From UBA8079 sp049601915 (GTDB lineage Bacteria; Pseudomonadota; Alphaproteobacteria; UBA6615), in the NCBI GenBank assembly GCA_049601915.1, contig JBMYRB010000001.1, positions 682,001 through 746,000 of the forward strand: DNA of 64,000 bases. The letters are read 5' to 3'. A program made the translations under genes and the position numbers. Every line of letters begins with the position of its first letter. Positions within the stretch are counted from its first letter, which is position 1. A model generated the notes under the pieces. That model saw only the letters and a list, made by a program, of their open reading frames with translations. It searched no databases and was not told where the DNA came from. Positions 25,165 through 33,278 of this stretch are shown here, piece by piece.

Positions 25165-25187
25165 TATTACGATCAAAGGAGACGATT

Positions 25188-25481
25188 ATGATTGAACTCT
25201 ATCGCACGGTCATGGACTCTGACCGTAACCCGCTCAGCAATTTGCCGCGCGCGCAACGCTTCCAGATCATGGTTGTGCTCAGCGCGATGTGGACCACCAT
25301 TTTCTGCACAGCCGCCGGGGCATGGTTCTGGTACGGAGAGCTGCTTTTCGCACATGTGCTGGTGGCTCTCGGCATCGCCATGACGGGTGCGACATTTCAC
25401 TCGGCCACGAAGCGGACCACGCCTTGCGACCACCCGAAGTCGGACGGCACGGCACGCTACGACGACGTCTGGGGCGCTTGA
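25188..25481 (+). CDS. Small two-helix membrane protein
   Basis: A 97-residue protein. Two predicted membrane helices (IMVVLSAMWTTIFCTAAGAWFW and FAHVLVALGIAMTGATF) follow a basic N-terminus; the tail GTARYDDVWGA is polar. The start follows AAAGGAG. It precedes a photolyase-like gene, with which it overlaps, behind an ECF-type promoter. I do not know the function; the shape and context suggest a stress-induced membrane protein. Confidence 0.7.
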   Translation: MIELYRTVMDSDRNPLSNLPRAQRFQIMVVLSAMWTTIFCTAAGAWFWYGELLFAHVLVALGIAMTGATFHSATKRTTPCDHPKSDGTARYDDVWGA

Positions 25482-26605
25482 GGAACACGCAGAATATCGG
25501 GCGCTGGCCGGTCCTCGTCCTCGGGGACCAGCTCGTTCCCGATCTCACGGCCCTGGCCGCGGCCGATCCGCGACGAAACCAACTATGTCCGCCATCACAA
25601 GAAGGAAATCGCCTTGGTTCTTGCGGCGATACGGCACTTCGCGTGTGAGCTCGCGGACGCGGGATGGGGCGGTGATTATGTCAAGTTGGACGATCCCGAA
25701 AATTCGAACTCACTGACTGGCGAGGTCGTCCGCGCGCTTGTTCGTCACGACTGCGAATCGGTGAGCCTGACGGAACCGGGCGAGTGGCGCCTGCGCCACG
25801 CGTTCGAAGCGCTGACCGACCCCTCGACGCGCAGCTCGACATCCTCGAGGGCGATCGCTTCATTGGCGGCCATGCCGATTTCGAACGGTGGGCTGACGGC
25901 CGTAAGGAATTGTGGATGGAAAATTTCTACCGGGAGATGCGGCGTCGTACGGGCCTCCTGATGGACGGCGACAAACATGCGGGGGGGCGCTGGAATTACG
26001 ATTCCGAAAACCGCAAGCCGCCGGGGCCGGATCTAGAGATTCCACCGCCGCGTCGTGCCCGCCCGGACAAGATCACCCGGGAGGTCCTCGACCTTGTGGC
26101 CGCGCACATCGAAGTTCATTTCGGTGTCCTCGAGCCGTTCTGGTTTACGGTCACTAGTCAGAAGTCAGAGCAGGCGTTTGCGTGCTTTGTCGATGAGCGT
26201 CTCGCCGCCTTCGGCGACTACCAGGACATCATGCTGGTGGACGAGCCCTTCGTGTTTCATGGCCTTGTCGGGCTGTATCTCAATCTGGGGCTGCTCGATC
26301 CGCTGGCCGTTTGTCGGCGCGTCGAATCGGCCTATCGCAACGGTGACGTTCCGCTCAATGCGGCGGAAGGGTTCATCCGCCAGATCATCGGCTGCCGCGA
26401 GTATGTGAGCGGCATCTACTGGCGGCAGGGCCCGGACTATGCTGATGAAAACTTCTCCGGCCACACCCGCGAACTGCCGAACTTCTACTGGAGCGCGGAT
26501 ACGGAGATGTCCTACATCCGCGCCTATGCGATTGGGGACCGATTCGACGACGCCCGGCGCCCGACGGTGCGTGACGACGCGGACGCGTTCCTCGCGGGCC
26601 TCTAG
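25478..26605 (+). pseudogene. Broken photolyase-related gene (FeS-BCP / cryptochrome-like)
   Basis: The frame from TTG 25478 begins like an iron-sulfur bacterial cryptochrome/photolyase (WPVLVLGDQLVPDL). It shifts near 25565, where the continuation DETNYVRHHKK...IALVLAAIRHFA is in another frame and some residues are missing. It shifts again near 25819, after which the sequence runs GGRWNYDSENRKPPGP, GFIRQIIGCREYVSGIYW and FYWSADTEMS. The part that should hold the C-terminal flavin and Fe-S cysteines is absent: the sequence jumps to an end-like DARRPTVRDDADAFLAGL. So there are at least two frameshifts and an internal deletion of more than 100 codons. The deletion size is an estimate from memory of full-length relatives (~500 residues). 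Confidence 0.8.
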
Positions 26606-26639
26606 GGCGGCCAAGGGCTGGGATCAAGGCAGGAATTAC

Positions 26640-27371
26640 ATGCTGAAAAGTTTCGGGTCCGGTTTGAACGTCGCGGTGGTCGGCGCGACTGGCGGCATCG
26701 GGGCGGCGGTCTGCGCGCAGCTCGCGGAGATGCCATCTGTCGACAGTCTGTTCACGCTGTCCCGCGATCCGGGTCCCGACGTGACGGACCTTTTCCTCGA
26801 CGTGACCGACGAGGCCTCTATCGCCGCCGCTGCGGAGACCATCCGGTCCCGGGCGGGGGCGCTCCATCTCGTGATTGTGGCCACAGGCACCTTGCAGGAT
26901 GGCGGCGATTTCCAGCCCGAGAAGAGCTGGCGCGCGCTCGATCCGGGAAACTTCACGCATGCGTTCCGCGTGAATACAACGGGGCCCGCGCTCGTCGCCA
27001 AGCATTTCCTGCCGTTGCTGGCGCGGGACCGGAAGGCCGCGTTCGCCTCCCTGTCGGCCCGGGTCGGCAGCATTTCCGACAATTTGTTGGGAGGCTGGTA
27101 TGCCTATCGCGCGTCGAAGGCTGCCCTCAATATGACAATCCGAACCCTTTCTATCGAGCTCGCGCGACGCTGGCCCGAGGCGCTGTGCGTGGGGCTGCAC
27201 CCGGGAACGGTCGACACGGGATTGTCGGCGCCGTTCCGGAGCAACGTGCCGGCGAACAAGCTGTTCTCGCCGGACGTCGCTGCGACGCAGCTGCTGGAGG
27301 TCCTGGACGGCCTGACGGCGGACGATACGGGTGGCGTTTTTGCCTGGGATGGCTCGCGGATCCCGGCCTGA
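26640..27371 (+). CDS. Short-chain dehydrogenase (C-factor-like SDR)
   Basis: A 243-residue SDR. The NAD(P) motif is VVGATGGIGAAV; the catalytic set is Ser in ASLSARVGS and YAYRASK (Y-x-x-x-K) with Asn earlier (FRVNTTGPALVAKHFLP). The pattern fits the CsgA/C-factor branch. It lies 34 bases after the broken photolyase gene. In Rhodobacter, related SDR genes sit with photolyase genes under RpoE control, so a role in the photo-oxidative response is plausible but inferred. Confidence 0.85.
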   Translation: MLKSFGSGLNVAVVGATGGIGAAVCAQLAEMPSVDSLFTLSRDPGPDVTDLFLDVTDEASIAAAAETIRSRAGALHLVIVATGTLQDGGDFQPEKSWRALDPGNFTHAFRVNTTGPALVAKHFLPLLARDRKAAFASLSARVGSISDNLLGGWYAYRASKAALNMTIRTLSIELARRWPEALCVGLHPGTVDTGLSAPFRSNVPANKLFSPDVAATQLLEVLDGLTADDTGGVFAWDGSRIPA

Positions 27372-27481
27372 CCGCGCGTTCCGGCGAGGTCTGGAGGATG
27401 ATTTAGTGTCGGCCGGGGATTAATCCATATGCCGCCTGCAAACGTATTCAATGTAGTGAAACCGTGGTCAGGGAGGCCCTC

Positions 27482-28351
27482 ATGGACCAGACCAGCTTCA
27501 ACACAGATACGATCCTCCGCGATGTCTTCGACGGGGATATCCTTTCGCGCGAGCACGAGGCGGAACTCGCCCGCGCCTGGCGCGACGACCAAGACCAGGC
27601 GGCCCTGGATACGCTCGTTTCGGCCTATCTCCGCTTGGTGGCCTCGATCGCGGGAAAATACGCCCGCTTCGGCCTGTCCCGGGAGGATCTCGTGCAGGAG
27701 GGTGTGTTCGGGCTGCTGCAGGCGGCGCAGAAGTTCGACCCGGAGCGGGGCTTCCGCTTCGGCACCTATGCGAGCTGGTGGGTGCGTGCGGCGATCCAGC
27801 GCTACATGCTCGACAACTGGTCGATCGTGCGTTTTGCCACGTCCCACAAACGCAAGAAGCTGTTCTTCGAGTTGCGAGGTGTGCTCAAGAAGATCGAGCA
27901 GGCTGGCGACGACCCGTCGGGCGCGTCGCTGATCGACGCTGCGGCGGCCGAACTGGACATCGAGGCCCGCGAGGTCGAGGCGCTGATGCCCATGCTTCGA
28001 GGCCAGGACATGTCTCTGGATATGCCGCTGGGGGACGACGGGGAAATGAGCCTCCTGGAGCTACTCGAGGATGAGGCGGACCGGACGGAAGAATCGGCGG
28101 CGATGGCAAACACGTCACGCGCGCGGTCGCGCTGGCTCAACCTTGCACTGAATGGCCTGCAGGACCGTGATGCCTATATCGTCCGACAGCGCTATCTGGG
28201 CGAGGAAAAGAAAACACTATCGGTGATCGCCGACGATCTGGGGGTGACCAAGGAACGGGTGCGCCAGCTCGAAGCGCGGGCCCTGGGCCAGGTCCGGGTC
28301 TTTCTTGAGGAAAATTTCCCCGGTTCAATCGACGAGATCCTTTCGCACTGA
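27482..28351 (+). CDS. rpoH: RpoH-type (heat-shock) sigma factor
   Basis: A 289-residue sigma-70 family factor with regions 1.2-2 (LVASIAGKYARFGLSREDLVQEGVFGLLQAAQKFDPERGFRFGTYASWWVRAAI) and region 4 (ALNGLQDRDAYIVRQRYL...VTKERVRQLEARAL). The RpoH box is well kept as SHKRKKLFFELR, which separates RpoH from other sigmas. ATG 27482 follows GGGAGG; GTG 27464 is in frame but has no comparable site. Position behind the photolyase/SDR genes suggests an RpoH(II)-like role in oxidative or singlet-oxygen stress. Not every detail of the N-terminus can be checked by eye. Confidence 0.88.
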   Translation: MDQTSFNTDTILRDVFDGDILSREHEAELARAWRDDQDQAALDTLVSAYLRLVASIAGKYARFGLSREDLVQEGVFGLLQAAQKFDPERGFRFGTYASWWVRAAIQRYMLDNWSIVRFATSHKRKKLFFELRGVLKKIEQAGDDPSGASLIDAAAAELDIEAREVEALMPMLRGQDMSLDMPLGDDGEMSLLELLEDEADRTEESAAMANTSRARSRWLNLALNGLQDRDAYIVRQRYLGEEKKTLSVIADDLGVTKERVRQLEARALGQVRVFLEENFPGSIDEILSH

Positions 28352-28434
28352 GGTGCCGGCCCTCGTCTCTCCGCTCGCAACATCGCCGCCGGCCCCTTAA
28401 AATCATTGCCGGACCCTGATCGGGGAGATTTCGC

Positions 28435-29202
28435 ATGCGCGAGAAAACCGTACAGGTGCCAACCGAAGATGGGGTGATGGAGACCTTCGTCACCCATCCG
28501 GAGGCGGGCGGCCCATTCGCACCTGTGATCCTGTACATGGACGTGTGGGGTATCCGCGAGCAGCTTCGCGACATCGCTCGGCAGATCGCCTGTGTCGGCT
28601 ACACGGTGGCGCTGCCGAACATCTATTATCGGATGGGCGGGGAGCATTTCGATTACCGCAACCCGGACTGTACGACCGCGTCCCTGAAGGACCTGCCCGA
28701 GGCCGAGCAGGAGAAGATCCAGACCTACCGGACCCATGTGAGCGACCCGATGGCGGTTGCGGATACGGGCGCGCTGATGGAATTTCTGGCGGGCGAAGAT
28801 GCGGTGCGGTCGGGCCCGGCCGGCTCGGTCGGCTACTGCATGGGCGGCCGCCATGTGCTGCGGGTGGCGGGCGCATTCCCCGAGACATTCGTCGCCAGCG
28901 CGTGCCTGCACGGCACGCGGCTGTTCGTCGATGAGGGGGATTCACCCCACAGCGAGGCGCCGCGGGTGCGCGGCATGTTCTACAACGGCATCGGTGAGAA
29001 CGACCATTACGCGCTACCCGAAACGGTGGCGGCGGTCGAGGCGGCATTCACCGGCCAGGACTGCGATTACACGCAGATCATCCACCCGGGCGCGCTGCAC
29101 GGGTATGCGATTCCCGACCGCGACGCCTACGACAAGCAGGCGACCTATCGGGACTGGGAGCGTATCTACGCGATGTATGACCGGATGCTGCGGGGGCGAT
29201 AA
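28435..29202 (+). CDS. Dienelactone hydrolase family protein
   Basis: A 255-residue alpha/beta hydrolase with the Cys nucleophile elbow GSVGYCMGG (Cys135), typical of dienelactone hydrolases, and a late HPGALHGYAIPDR with the catalytic His. Other hallmarks are the MDVWGIREQLRDIARQIA helix and PNIYYR. Enzymes of this family open the lactone ring in chlorocatechol breakdown or hydrolyse other esters. ATG 28435. The nearby genes do not belong to a catechol pathway, so the substrate is open. Confidence 0.85.
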   Translation: MREKTVQVPTEDGVMETFVTHPEAGGPFAPVILYMDVWGIREQLRDIARQIACVGYTVALPNIYYRMGGEHFDYRNPDCTTASLKDLPEAEQEKIQTYRTHVSDPMAVADTGALMEFLAGEDAVRSGPAGSVGYCMGGRHVLRVAGAFPETFVASACLHGTRLFVDEGDSPHSEAPRVRGMFYNGIGENDHYALPETVAAVEAAFTGQDCDYTQIIHPGALHGYAIPDRDAYDKQATYRDWERIYAMYDRMLRGR

Positions 29203-29205
29203 GGC

Positions 29206-29664
29206 CTAGCGGTCGCGGGTGTCCCGTTGCCGGATTTCCAGATTCCGCATGGGCATCGCGTCGATGGTGGCGAAGAGTTCGTCTGCGGAGAATGCCGTCC
29301 CCGAACGCAATTTCACGCCGCCGTCCTTGCCGATCAGCACCGCGCGCGGTGTTTCGCGGTCGACCTGGTAACGCGCTCGGAGGCCGTCGGCGTCTGCGCC
29401 GTGTGCCGGCCGACCATTGACCGACACCGTGTCGCCGGTCACCTCGATCAGGACCATGTCGCGGTCGCGGAACCGCTCACCGTCCGGATCAAGACTCGCT
29501 CGCTGGGCGGCCAGCAGGGGGTCGGTGGCCTCGGGGGTAAAGACGATCACCGGCCGATTGTCCCAAAGATAATTGTCCATGGACCATAATTCCCGTTGGT
29601 TGATGGCCGGGTCGGTGACCGCGATCATTCCGGCGGCGAAGACCAAAGGCTGAAGCGGACCCAC
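29206..29664 (-). CDS. DUF4174 domain protein
   Basis: A 152-residue protein. The core shows WDNRPVIVFTPEATDPLLAAQRASL, RDRDMVLIEVTGD and the late RAVLIGKDGGVKLRSGTAFSADELFATIDAMPMR, the thioredoxin-fold-like DUF4174 pattern without a CXXC. The N-terminal stretch PLQPLVFAAGMIAVTD looks like a weak export signal. Start GTG 29664 is the best available, ten bases after the Sel1 gene stop, so the two are probably co-transcribed. Function unknown. Confidence 0.75.
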   Translation of the reverse strand: MGPLQPLVFAAGMIAVTDPAINQRELWSMDNYLWDNRPVIVFTPEATDPLLAAQRASLDPDGERFRDRDMVLIEVTGDTVSVNGRPAHGADADGLRARYQVDRETPRAVLIGKDGGVKLRSGTAFSADELFATIDAMPMRNLEIRQRDTRDR

Positions 29665-29673
29665 CGGTTTGCC

Positions 29674-30012
29674 CTACTTGTCGCCGGATTGATGCAGGCG
29701 CACGAGGTTGGGCCGCGCGTTCCGGTTGCTGTTGCGTGTCGCCTCCTCGTACCAGCAGATCGCGAGGTCGCGGTCGCTCTCGACGCAGCGTCCGTGCTCA
29801 TACAGGGTGCCGAGATTATTCTGCGCCTTGGCCTCGCCCTGTTCGGCCGCGGCCAGATACCAGCGATGGGCGGCGGCGTACTCCGCGCGATTGTAGCCCC
29901 ACAGGCCGCGCTCGAGCTCGTTCGCGGCGGCGGGGGTGATCGCCGGCGTGGCTGCGATCAGGCCCATGAGGCCGATCGCAAGGGCGCCGCGCCTGAAGTA
30001 TCGCTGGAACAT
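29674..30012 (-). CDS. Secreted Sel1-repeat protein
   Basis: A 112-residue protein with a Sec signal (GALAIGLMGLIAATPAITPAAA) and two or so Sel1 repeats, seen as YAAAHRWYLAAAEQGEAKAQNNLGTLYEHG and a second partial copy (DLAICWYEEATR). Sel1 repeats mediate protein contacts. The short size suggests a small periplasmic adaptor. Start ATG 30012. Confidence 0.75.
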   Translation of the reverse strand: MFQRYFRRGALAIGLMGLIAATPAITPAAANELERGLWGYNRAEYAAAHRWYLAAAEQGEAKAQNNLGTLYEHGRCVESDRDLAICWYEEATRNSNRNARPNLVRLHQSGDK

Positions 30013-30125
30013 GGTTCAGATACCGGATGCAATGTGTGGCTGTTTTGCCGCGCAATTTTGGTACGCCGGCATCGGGTATCTGGATTTCTCTCGCATGCCG
30101 GAAACCCCGGATAATTAAGCCGCGC

Positions 30126-30637
30126 CTATTTGCCTGCGAAGGCGCCCTTCATGACCTTGCCTAGGAAGGCGATCTTGCCGATCTGGACGCCCTCGGCGCG
30201 CAGCAGGTCGTAGGCGGTGGTGCAGTGGTAATACACCTGCGCCTGGGCGATCTATTGGACATAGTCGATCGCGGGCAGGGTGAGGTCGCCGAGCCCCACG
30301 GTGATGGTTATCTCGCGCTCGATATCACCGTCCAAGGCGTCCGGCGCGACGCCGCGAATGAAGCTGAGCGTGTCGGCGATGTCCGCGGCGAGCGCCTCGG
30401 GCAGGGCCGGCGGCTCGATGTTCGCGAGTTTGGCGATGGCGAGACGGGCGTGGAAGCAGGCGCGGTCGACCTGATGACTCAAGGTGAACATGTCGGGCGC
30501 GAAGCGGCGTTCCAGAAGTTCGCCCTCGGCGAGCCCTTTCTCCTTGGCGAATTCCGCTCCCGCTCGAGCACGAAATCGAGGTTGGTCAACATCTGGTCAT
30601 AGACCGGAACTGTGATCTGGTGCAGCGATAGGGTCAT
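30126..30637 (-). pseudogene. Frameshifted, nonsense-containing DUF1993-like gene
   Basis: Read from ATG 30637: MTLSLHQITVPVYDQMLTNL, then LDFVLER. Near 30565 the frame is lost; MFTLSHQVDRACFHARLAIAKLAN continues in another frame to IDYVQ, where an in-frame stop TAG (near 30253) is followed by the natural C-terminal part ending VMKGAFAGK. All parts together match DUF1993, a small helical family. There is one frameshift and one stop, so it cannot make a full protein. Confidence 0.75.
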
Positions 30638-30662
30638 GGCAAAATATCCTGAGTGAGGGTGT

Positions 30663-31583
30663 CTAGTCGAAGCTGAAGCCAATGGTGCGGCAGCGGAAAT
30701 AGAGGCCACCGTCCTGGATGACGAGGCTGAGCATCGCCGTATCGCCTTCGTTGTGATGTTCGTGCAATTCGGCAGGCGGCGTGATCATCAGCGCGTATTG
30801 ATGCCAGTCGAGGCGATTTCCCTCGATCACCGAATATACATTCTCCGCCTTGATCGGCAGGGTCAGCGCCACGGAATTATGTCGGTGCGGGCGCTGGACG
30901 CTCTGCGGGTCGAGCGTGTTCATGGCGAGCTTGATCGACGGGTGGGCCGCATCGGCGTTGCCGTTACGCTCGCTGGTCAGGTGCAGGGCGCGGCCCGATG
31001 CGTTGGGGTCGGCCGATTGATCACTCCGGACCCGGTCCATCTCGGCGAGAATTTCGGCCATGGGATAGCGCACGGCCTGTGTAGGTGAGGCCTCCGGGGT
31101 GGGTGCGTCAAGGCCATGGAATGCGACCTCGGGTTCGTTCGTTACCTGGAGAAGAACGGCGCCTCCGGCACAGCCTTCGAGGCGGGTCTCCCCGCCGCCG
31201 GGCAGGGAAAACACGTCGCCGGCCTCCCAGCCGAAACTTTCATCACCCTTGTGGGCGTGGCCGTTGCCGGAAATGACGAAGTAAAACTCGCCGCTTGCGC
31301 AGAACGACCCGGTCAGGGCCTCGCCCGGCGCGATGCGCGCATAACGTGCCAGCATAAGCGGTGTAGTCGCAGGCTCGTCGAGACCAATCTGGCCGCCGAT
31401 ATCGAGAGAAACCCAGCCGGTGGGTGTGTCGGGTGCCATGGCCAGGTCGCGCTCGGCGACAAAGGCCATCTGCGGGATTGGCGGGCGTTCGACCTTGAAG
31501 ATGTTGGCCGGGCTGTAGTAGCGCGCGCGTGCTTCAACGCTCTCCGCCGCCGCCTGATCTGCGTTGCTGACCGTTCCGTCCAT
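30663..31583 (-). CDS. Double-cupin protein, gentisate dioxygenase-like
   Basis: A 306-residue bicupin. The first cupin is LARYARIAPGEALTGSF...GNGHAHKGDES, and the second is RPHRHNSVALTLPIKAENVYSVIEG...HEHHNEGDTA. HRHN and HEHHNEGD are iron-ligand-like, as in gentisate 1,2-dioxygenase (ring cleavage of gentisate to maleylpyruvate). Relatives also include cupins of unknown function. ATG 31583. A divergent flavin monooxygenase-like gene and two FAH-family hydrolases elsewhere in this window may belong to the same catabolism, an inference from families only. Confidence 0.75.
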   Translation of the reverse strand: MDGTVSNADQAAAESVEARARYYSPANIFKVERPPIPQMAFVAERDLAMAPDTPTGWVSLDIGGQIGLDEPATTPLMLARYARIAPGEALTGSFCASGEFYFVISGNGHAHKGDESFGWEAGDVFSLPGGGETRLEGCAGGAVLLQVTNEPEVAFHGLDAPTPEASPTQAVRYPMAEILAEMDRVRSDQSADPNASGRALHLTSERNGNADAAHPSIKLAMNTLDPQSVQRPHRHNSVALTLPIKAENVYSVIEGNRLDWHQYALMITPPAELHEHHNEGDTAMLSLVIQDGGLYFRCRTIGFSFD

Positions 31584-31713
31584 AATCCGCCTCCCCCTGT
31601 ATCGGCATCAAGTCTAGTCCAACGGGGCGAGCGGACCAATCCACATGACTCAACCCACTTGACCGCGCAGGTCGTGCCGCCTTCACTGGGGGTCACCGAC
31701 GACAGGACACCGC

Positions 31714-32895
31714 ATGCCAGATACGACCCCACCGACGACCTTGCCGGACCTCAGATCGCGCGCCGTGGCGCTGGAGCCGGCGCTGGCGTCCCGCGCCGCG
31801 GATACGGAGGCCCAGCGCCGCTTGCCCGACGAGACAATCGCCGACCTCAAGGTGGCCGGGCTCCACCGGATTTGTCAGCCCGCGCGTTTCGGCGGCGCGG
31901 AAACGCCCCTGGATGAGGCCTGCGACATCGTCGCCACCCTGGCGCGAGGCTGCAGTTCCACGGGCTGGGTCGCGGGTGTCTACACCGACCACCAGATCCT
32001 CATCGGGATGTTCGATCCCCGCGCCGCCGACGATGTGTGGGGCGACAATCACGACGCGCTGGTCTCTGCCGGGTTCACCCCCGGGGGAAAGAATACCCGC
32101 GCCGATGGTGGCTGGCAGATCTCCGGCAGCTGGGAATGGTCGAGCGGCTGCGATCATGCGGACTGGCTGATCTTGGGTTGTCTGCTGCCTACGGGAAAAG
32201 ACGGCGCGATCGAGCCGAACTACTGCATCGTGTCGCGCGACGACGTTGAGATCGAGGACAACTGGCATGTGATGGGGCTGGCCGGGACGGGCAGCAAGAA
32301 TTTGCACGTCGAGGGTGCGTTCGTGCCGGCGTACCGCGCGTTGCCGTTCCGGATGGCGGGTGCGGGCGGCGCGGCGCGAGGCCAGGGCGATGCACCGGCG
32401 CTGTACCGGTTGCCCCACCCGCCCTGCGTGCCGTTCATGCTGGCCGTGCCGGCGCTGGGTATTGCCGAGAGCCTGATCGAGGCGGTGACCGAACAGATGG
32501 CCGGGCGAACCTCCCGCGGCGTGCGGGTGGCGGAGCACCAGACGATCCAGGTGCATATCGCCGAGGCGGCGGCGCAGATCGATGGGGCGCGGCTGCTGAT
32601 GTTGCGCGACACGGGTGACGCCATGGCCGCGATGCATGAAGGCCGCGAGCTGGGCGAACTGGAGCGGGTGCGCAACCGCCGTGACCAGGCCTACCTGGTG
32701 CGCGAGTGCCGAGCGGCGGTGGACCGGCTGTTCACGACCCTCGGTGGGCAGGGCATCTTTCTGGACAACGCCCTGCAGCGGAAGTTCCGGGACATCCACG
32801 CCATGAGCGGGCACTTCGCGCTCAACTGGGACGTGGCCGCGACGACCTATGGCCAGGTGGCGCTGGGCGTGGAACCGAAAACCCACCTGAGATGA
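31714..32895 (+). CDS. Acyl-CoA-dehydrogenase-fold flavin monooxygenase
   Basis: A 393-residue protein of the acyl-CoA dehydrogenase fold but of the monooxygenase branch (HsaA/DszC/HpaB-C2 type). Visible pieces are LHRICQPARFGGAE, ARGCSSTGWVAGVYTDHQ, ISGSWEWSSGCDHADW and FTTLGGQGIFLDNALQRKFRDIHAMSGHFAL. The DIHA...H tail is typical of these reduced-flavin-dependent hydroxylases. It would need a flavin reductase from elsewhere. It forms an ATGA overlap with the next gene. Divergent from the gentisate-type cupin. Confidence 0.8.
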   Translation: MPDTTPPTTLPDLRSRAVALEPALASRAADTEAQRRLPDETIADLKVAGLHRICQPARFGGAETPLDEACDIVATLARGCSSTGWVAGVYTDHQILIGMFDPRAADDVWGDNHDALVSAGFTPGGKNTRADGGWQISGSWEWSSGCDHADWLILGCLLPTGKDGAIEPNYCIVSRDDVEIEDNWHVMGLAGTGSKNLHVEGAFVPAYRALPFRMAGAGGAARGQGDAPALYRLPHPPCVPFMLAVPALGIAESLIEAVTEQMAGRTSRGVRVAEHQTIQVHIAEAAAQIDGARLLMLRDTGDAMAAMHEGRELGELERVRNRRDQAYLVRECRAAVDRLFTTLGGQGIFLDNALQRKFRDIHAMSGHFALNWDVAATTYGQVALGVEPKTHLR

Positions 32896-33272
32896 CCGCC
32901 ATGTTCTACGCCGACCACACGACGCTTGAGATCATCGGCCAATTGATGATCGCGACCCTGTTTCTGGGCACGCTGATCCTCAACGCCGGGACCAAGGAGA
33001 AGCAGCATGTGGACCGGATGGAGGCGATGAACATTCCGCTGCCGCGGGCCAACCTGTGGGCGGGGTTTGCCGTGCAGGCCGCCGGAGGATTGATGGTCGC
33101 GATCGACTGGCACGCGGGCATCGGCGCGATTCTGCTGATTATTTTCACGGTGCTGGCGAGCGCCATCTTCCACCGTTTCTGGACCATGGAAGACCCGCTG
33201 TGCCGTCACCTGCACCTGTCGTTCGTGTTTTCCAACATCGCCGTGATCGGCGCGTTGCTGCTGCTGATATAG
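32892..33272 (+). CDS. Small four-helix membrane protein (DoxX-like)
   Basis: A 126-residue protein with about four hydrophobic helices (LEIIGQLMIATLFLGTLIL, LWAGFAVQAAGGLMVAI, IGAILLIIFTVLASAIFHRFW, FVFSNIAVIGALLLLI). The layout resembles DoxX-type membrane proteins, but the match is general. ATG 32892 overlaps the upstream stop, so it may be made together with the monooxygenase; an in-frame ATG at 32901 is an alternative. Confidence 0.65.
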   Translation: MTAMFYADHTTLEIIGQLMIATLFLGTLILNAGTKEKQHVDRMEAMNIPLPRANLWAGFAVQAAGGLMVAIDWHAGIGAILLIIFTVLASAIFHRFWTMEDPLCRHLHLSFVFSNIAVIGALLLLI

Positions 33273-33278
33273 GGGCGC

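Noticed and set aside
27372..27481. ECF-type promoter directly before the RpoH-type gene
   Set aside because: TGATTT is followed by TAATCC at a 16-base spacing, which fits neither the spacing nor the -35 of the promoter at 25135.
31693..32886. 397-codon open frame on the minus strand
   Set aside because: Antisense to the flavin monooxygenase gene; Gln/His/Arg-rich without any motif.
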